A stretch of DNA of 64,000 bases from Mesorhizobium sp. B2-4-3 (GTDB lineage Bacteria > Pseudomonadota > Alphaproteobacteria > Rhizobiales > Rhizobiaceae): the NCBI RefSeq assembly GCF_006442815.1, contig NZ_VFVL01000010.1:106515-170514 (forward strand). The letters are read 5' to 3'. Positions within the stretch are counted from its first letter, which is position 1. The number at the start of each line of letters is the position of its first letter. The position numbers and the translations under genes were made by a program. The notes beneath the pieces are model-generated. The model worked only from the letters and a program-made list of their open reading frames with translations. It was not told the origin of the DNA and searched no databases. Of the stretch, positions 60,462 through 64,000 are shown in pieces.

Positions 60462-60618
60462 CACAAGAACTCCCCAGCCCGCAACCACATCAAACCCGCA
60501 CCTTAGGGCCGGCACATTGAAGCCGGCTTGCTTGGAAACTTAACATTTTAGGGATTGATAAATCGCCAATGCCCGCACTTGCCCGATGCAAGCGGCCGTA
60601 TTACGGGACCGGCATGTC

Positions 60619-60720
60619 TAAAGCGCGTCGCGTTGAAACGGATTCAATCGACGCGCTTTAGGTTTTGTTTCATGCATGTTGTTGTCCCAAAACCGCTGCA
60701 CACTTTTGGGCAACATGCAT
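60619..60720. repeat. Bipartite palindromic repeat (RIME-like), copy 2
   Basis: TAAAGCGCGTCG (60619-60630) pairs with CGACGCGCTTTA (60649-60660), with TTGAA/TTCAA inside, and ATGCATGTTG (60672-60681) pairs with CAACATGCAT (60711-60720). The order is the reverse of the copy at 47461-47563. It ends 26 bp before the TsaC/Sua5 start. Confidence 0.85.
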
Positions 60721-60746
60721 CAGGATTGGTGGCGAATTTGGCTGAG

Positions 60747-61700
60747 ATGCTGGCGATCGGCGAGGCTCTGGAGCGGGCCTTGGCGTTGCTCGAAGGCGGC
60801 GACGTCGTCGCCATCCCGACCGAGACGGTCTATGGCCTGGCCGGCGATGCCACCAACGGCGTCGCCGTGGCGCGCATTTTCGAGGCCAAGGGCCGGCCAC
60901 GCTTCAACCCGCTGATCGCCCATGTCGCGGATCGCGCCATGGCGGACCGTATCGCCGGCTTCGATCCGCTGTCGGCAAGATTGGCCGAGGCCTTCTGGCC
61001 CGGCCCGCTGACGCTGGTGCTGCCGCACCGGGCGGACAGCGGCATCCATCCGCTGGTCACCGCGGGGCTGGACACGATCGCGCTGCGCATGCCGCGCGGG
61101 TTCGGCGGCGGCCTGATCGCGCGGCTCGGCCGGCCGCTCGCGGCCCCCAGCGCCAATTCCTCCGGAAAGATCAGCGGCACGACGGCAGGCGCGGTCGCCG
61201 CCGATCTCGGTGACAGGATCAGGCTGGTCGTCGATGGCGGCGCGACGCCTGTCGGGCTCGAATCGACCATCGTCAAAGTCGAGGACGGCAGGCTGCGGTT
61301 GCTGCGGCCCGGCGGCATCGGCGCCGAGGAGATCGAGGCGGTGGCCGGCGCGAAATTGTCGCGCGGCGCGAGCGGCATCGAGGCGCCTGGCATGCTTGCC
61401 TCGCATTACGCGCCGGGCGCCGCGATGCGGCTCAATGTCGGAAAAATTGCCGAAGGCGAGGCTTTGCTTGCGTTCGGCCGCAACCGCGCCGAGGGCTGGG
61501 CGCACGCCGTTGCGCTGCGCAACCTCTCCGAGGCGGGCGACCTGCGCGAGGCGGCCAGCAATCTGTTCGCCTTCATGCAGGCGCTCGACCGCGTCGGCGC
61601 CGCGACCATCGCCGTCGAGCCGATCCCGTTGGAGGGCCTGGGCGAGGCGATCAACGACCGGCTCGCCCGCGCCGCCGCGCCGCGTGACAAGCCCGCCTGA
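60747..61700 (+). CDS. Threonylcarbamoyl-AMP synthase (Sua5/YwlC type)
   Basis: This 317-residue protein has the TsaC core: VVAIPTETVYGLAGDATNGV, FEAKGRPRFNPLIAHV (KxRP motif) and PLAAPSANSSGKISGTTAG. The additional C-terminal Sua5 domain (ASGIEAPGMLASHYAPGAAM and after) makes it the longer Sua5/YwlC form. It makes threonylcarbamoyl-AMP for the t6A modification of tRNA. ATG 60747 was chosen; a TTG at 60738 is in frame. A palindromic repeat lies directly upstream. It is 19 bp before the flavoprotein gene. Confidence 0.92.
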   Translation: MLAIGEALERALALLEGGDVVAIPTETVYGLAGDATNGVAVARIFEAKGRPRFNPLIAHVADRAMADRIAGFDPLSARLAEAFWPGPLTLVLPHRADSGIHPLVTAGLDTIALRMPRGFGGGLIARLGRPLAAPSANSSGKISGTTAGAVAADLGDRIRLVVDGGATPVGLESTIVKVEDGRLRLLRPGGIGAEEIEAVAGAKLSRGASGIEAPGMLASHYAPGAAMRLNVGKIAEGEALLAFGRNRAEGWAHAVALRNLSEAGDLREAASNLFAFMQALDRVGAATIAVEPIPLEGLGEAINDRLARAAAPRDKPA

Positions 61701-61719
61701 GCGCCCTAGGGTTTGTTTC

Positions 61720-63153
61720 ATGAACGACCAGCCCTTGGATCTCGATCCCGCCCTCATCGACCGCTTCACGGCCATCGTCGGCGACAAATATGCATTGCGC
61801 GACCAGGCCGACATCAGACCTTACATCACCGAGCGGCGTGGCCTTTGGCATGGCCGGACATCGCTGGTGCTGCGCCCCGGCAGCGTCGAGGAAGTGAGCC
61901 GCATCATGCGTCTGGCAACCGAAACCGGAACGCCGGTCGTGCCGCAAAGCGGCAATACAGGGCTGGTCGGCGCCCAGGTGCCGGACAAATCCGGCCACGA
62001 CGTCGTGCTGTCGCTGTCCAGGCTGAACCGCATCCGCGAGATCGATGTCCTGTCGAATACGGTGACCGCCGAGGCCGGCGTCATCCTGCAGACGCTGCAG
62101 GAAGCGGCCGACGCCGCCGGCCGGCTGTTTCCGCTGTCGCTCGCGGCCCAAGGCTCCTGCCAGATCGGCGGTAATCTGTCCTCCAATGCCGGCGGCACCG
62201 GGGTGCTTGCTTACGGCAATGCGCGCGAGCTCTGCCTCGGCGTCGAGGTCGTGCTGCCGACCGGCGAGGTGTTCGACGACCTGCGCAAATTGAAGAAGGA
62301 CAACACCGGCTACGATCTGAAGAACCTTTTCGTCGGCGCCGAAGGCACGCTCGGCATCATCACCGCCGCGGTGCTGAAATTGTTCCCGAAGCCGAAAGGC
62401 AGGGAGGTCGCCTTTGCCGGCCTGCCGTCGTCCCCGCACGACGCGCTTTCGCTGTTCACCCTGGCGATGGACCGGGCCGGCGCCTCGCTCACCGCCTTCG
62501 AGCTGATCGCCAGAAGGCCTTATGACTTCACGCTCAAGCACGGGCAGGGCATCACCCGGCCGCTGGCCGACGACTGGCCCTGGTACGTCTTGATGCAGGT
62601 CTCTTCCGGCCGTTCCGAAGAAGACGGCAGGGCGCTGATCGAGGAGATTCTTTCAGCCGGCCTCGAGCAAGGCATCGTCGGCGACGCGGTGGTGTCGGCA
62701 AGCCTTGCCCAGGGCGACGCTTTCTGGAATTTCCGCGAGACGCTCCCCGAATGCCAGAAGCCGGAGGGCGCCTCGATCAAGCACGACATCTCGGTTCCCA
62801 TCGCCTCGATCCCGGAATTCATCGAAAAGGCGGCCGGCGTGGTTGAGGGGGTCTGCCCCGGCGCGCGCGTCGTCTGCTTCGGCCACATGGGCGACGGCAA
62901 TCTTCACTACAACATCTCGCGTCCGGTGGACTGGCAGGACGAGGCGTTCCTCGAGCTCTACCATCCCATGAACATGGCGGTGCACGATGTCGTGCGCTCC
63001 TTCCACGGCTCGATCTCGGCCGAGCACGGCATCGGCCAGTTGAAGCGCGACGAGCTGATCGCCACGGCGCCGCCGATGGCGATCGACCTGATGCGGCGGG
63101 TGAAGGCCGCCTTCGATCCGGCCAGCATCATGAATCCCGGTAAGGTTATCTGA
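61720..63153 (+). CDS. FAD-binding oxidoreductase, D-2-hydroxyacid/D-2-hydroxyglutarate dehydrogenase type
   Basis: This 477-residue flavoprotein has the VAO-type FAD domain: GTPVVPQSGNTGLVGAQVPD, QIGGNLSSNAGGTGVLAYGN and GAEGTLGIITAAVLKLFPKP. The C-terminal cap has CFGHMGDGNLHYNISRP and SAEHGIGQLKR, with the metal-binding histidines. These match the D-2-hydroxyglutarate/D-lactate dehydrogenase group. It lies 19 bp after the Sua5 gene and may be co-transcribed with it. Confidence 0.92.
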   Translation: MNDQPLDLDPALIDRFTAIVGDKYALRDQADIRPYITERRGLWHGRTSLVLRPGSVEEVSRIMRLATETGTPVVPQSGNTGLVGAQVPDKSGHDVVLSLSRLNRIREIDVLSNTVTAEAGVILQTLQEAADAAGRLFPLSLAAQGSCQIGGNLSSNAGGTGVLAYGNARELCLGVEVVLPTGEVFDDLRKLKKDNTGYDLKNLFVGAEGTLGIITAAVLKLFPKPKGREVAFAGLPSSPHDALSLFTLAMDRAGASLTAFELIARRPYDFTLKHGQGITRPLADDWPWYVLMQVSSGRSEEDGRALIEEILSAGLEQGIVGDAVVSASLAQGDAFWNFRETLPECQKPEGASIKHDISVPIASIPEFIEKAAGVVEGVCPGARVVCFGHMGDGNLHYNISRPVDWQDEAFLELYHPMNMAVHDVVRSFHGSISAEHGIGQLKRDELIATAPPMAIDLMRRVKAAFDPASIMNPGKVI

Positions 63154-63274
63154 TCCTTCCCCTATCTGGTGGCCGGTCGCATTCCGATAACCATCGGCTC
63201 AGATCAGCAAAATTTAACCGACTTTCTTAAGCGCGCCGGTAAGAAGCGAGCGCTAATGTTTCTTCCCATAACGA

Positions 63275-63319
63275 GGCCGGAAAAACCGGCCCTGAGAGAA
63301 CCGGAAAACGGCCCTCAGG
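63275..63319 (+). promoter_or_regulatory. Two adjoining hairpins in the leader of the DUF6101 gene
   Basis: GGCCGG (63275-63280)/CCGGCC (63286-63291) forms a hairpin with an AAAAA loop, and CCTGAG (63291-63296)/CTCAGG (63314-63319) forms a second around GAACCGGAAAACGG-type sequence. They share one base and lie 20-64 bases before the start. No T-tract follows, so a role in leader structure is more likely than termination. Confidence 0.45.
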
Positions 63320-63338
63320 AATAACAGGGAAGACATTG

Positions 63339-63908
63339 ATGATGAACACTGGGCTGAAGCCAGTCTGGGCCGGACGCAACATGCGTCTCGACCCGTTTCA
63401 CCTGCCGCAAATGGTGAGCTATGCCACCCGCGACGACTATGGCGATGTGACCTTCACCATCGACCAGCGCGGCGCGGTCATCCGCCGTGTGCTGGAGATG
63501 AGCGGCGTGCCGGCGATCATCGCACTGCCCCCCAATGCGTTCCGCGGCGTCGCCGCGCGCGCCATGGAGGATCCGGACGGCAATGTCACGGTGACGCTGG
63601 AACTGCTGCACAATGATCCGATGCTGTCGGTGCCGCTTCTGGTCGCCGACGACCTCGACGACGTCGCTGCCGACTGGCGCGCCTGGGCCGACGCCTATCG
63701 CCTGCCGATGCTGCTGATCGAGGCCGACGGCATCGCCCGCACGCTGGAAGAATCGCTCGGCGCCGCCATCAAGGCGCTGCCGCCGCAGGAGCGCCGCAAG
63801 GGCCGCGTCTCCACCATGCGCCGCCCGCGCTTCCTCGCCCGCCGCAAGGCCGGCAATCTGGGCTTGAGACTGGTCATCGACGGCCAGGAGATCATTGCAA
63901 GGGAGTAG
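63339..63908 (+). CDS. DUF6101 family protein
   Basis: This 189-residue protein starts MMNTGLKPVWAGRNMRLDPF and contains YATRDDYGDVTFTIDQRGAV and LARRKAGNLGLRLVIDGQEI, which match the DUF6101 family of Rhizobiales. Its function is not known. The family members are soluble and about 190 residues long, as here. The start is one of three consecutive codons (TTG ATG ATG); ATG 63339 was taken. The leader carries two hairpins. Confidence 0.8.
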   Translation: MMNTGLKPVWAGRNMRLDPFHLPQMVSYATRDDYGDVTFTIDQRGAVIRRVLEMSGVPAIIALPPNAFRGVAARAMEDPDGNVTVTLELLHNDPMLSVPLLVADDLDDVAADWRAWADAYRLPMLLIEADGIARTLEESLGAAIKALPPQERRKGRVSTMRRPRFLARRKAGNLGLRLVIDGQEIIARE

Positions 63909-64000
63909 CGGCACTCACCTTCTCCCCTTGTGAGGGCTTTGCACGGAACCGGGTTGGTGATTCCGTAGGTCAGGAATGAAGGGGGATGATTCGGATGGTC

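Noticed and set aside
63986..64000. Possible start of a further gene at the right edge (ATG after a G-rich stretch)
   Set aside because: Only five codons are visible and the G-run is too close to the ATG to judge as a ribosome-binding site.

Overview
The window is high-GC bacterial DNA that reads as a chromosome segment of an alphaproteobacterium of the order Rhizobiales, most like Mesorhizobium. Several markers point there: a split F-type ATP synthase Fo operon (atpI-B-E-B'-F) lying apart from the F1 genes, a BacA/SbmA-type peptide transporter, a BioR-type GntR regulator with TTATCTATAA boxes next to bioY, an alphaproteobacterial SOS box (GTTC-N7-GTTC), PotF-like and Frc/Rbs-like ABC transporters in large numbers, and several families of intergenic palindromic repeats of the kind known from rhizobia. 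No rRNA, tRNA, phage, plasmid or CRISPR feature was seen.

Layout. Positions 1-7.6 kb (minus strand) hold a sugar-import cluster: two permeases, two ATP-binding proteins and one binding protein, a LacI regulator cut by the left edge, and an FAH-family enzyme. Positions 7.7-22.8 kb (plus strand, apart from one GntR gene) hold two complete polyamine-type ABC importers with catabolic enzymes: an FAD amine oxidase-like protein, a cytoplasmic gamma-glutamyltransferase-like protein, an acyl-CoA synthetase and a ketopantoate-reductase-like protein. An XRE-cupin regulator and a GntR regulator belong to these units. Positions 22.8-31.7 kb are a mosaic of small single genes (2H phosphoesterase, SnoaL-like, Spx-like, DUF488, M29 aminopeptidase, LysR, MFS, BacA, polysaccharide deacetylase). 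From 31.9 kb to the right edge the content is mostly housekeeping: der, sleB-type hydrolase, atp genes, rnhB, moaB, ispE, sppA, polyprenyl synthase, bioR-bioY, glyQ-glyS, tsaC/sua5, and a D-2-hydroxyacid dehydrogenase-like flavoprotein.

How the parts work together. The two importer operons with their oxidase, gamma-glutamyl and CoA-ligase enzymes look like one or two routes for taking up and degrading amine- or gamma-glutamyl-type compounds. The oxidase gene and the first importer operon are each preceded by the same TTTCA-N6-TGAAA arrangement, which suggests a shared regulator. The sugar cluster and its FAH-family dehydratase-like enzyme suggest uptake and oxidative breakdown of a sugar acid or pentose.

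Most unusual observations: (1) a family of GC-rich palindromic repeats occurs three times between genes and once in frame inside glyS, adding about 41 residues to an essential aminoacyl-tRNA synthetase; (2) repeat elements are nested inside one another at 41.0-41.3 kb and 59.4-59.8 kb; (3) the 2H phosphoesterase (RNA ligase-like) gene has a perfect alphaproteobacterial LexA box; (4) the ispE reading frame has no ATG, GTG or TTG ahead of its conserved N-terminus, implying an ATT or CTG start; (5) a 117-residue, extremely acidic protein is encoded after glyS. Start codons given here were chosen by eye from conserved N-termini and Shine-Dalgarno spacing and are the least certain part of the annotation.
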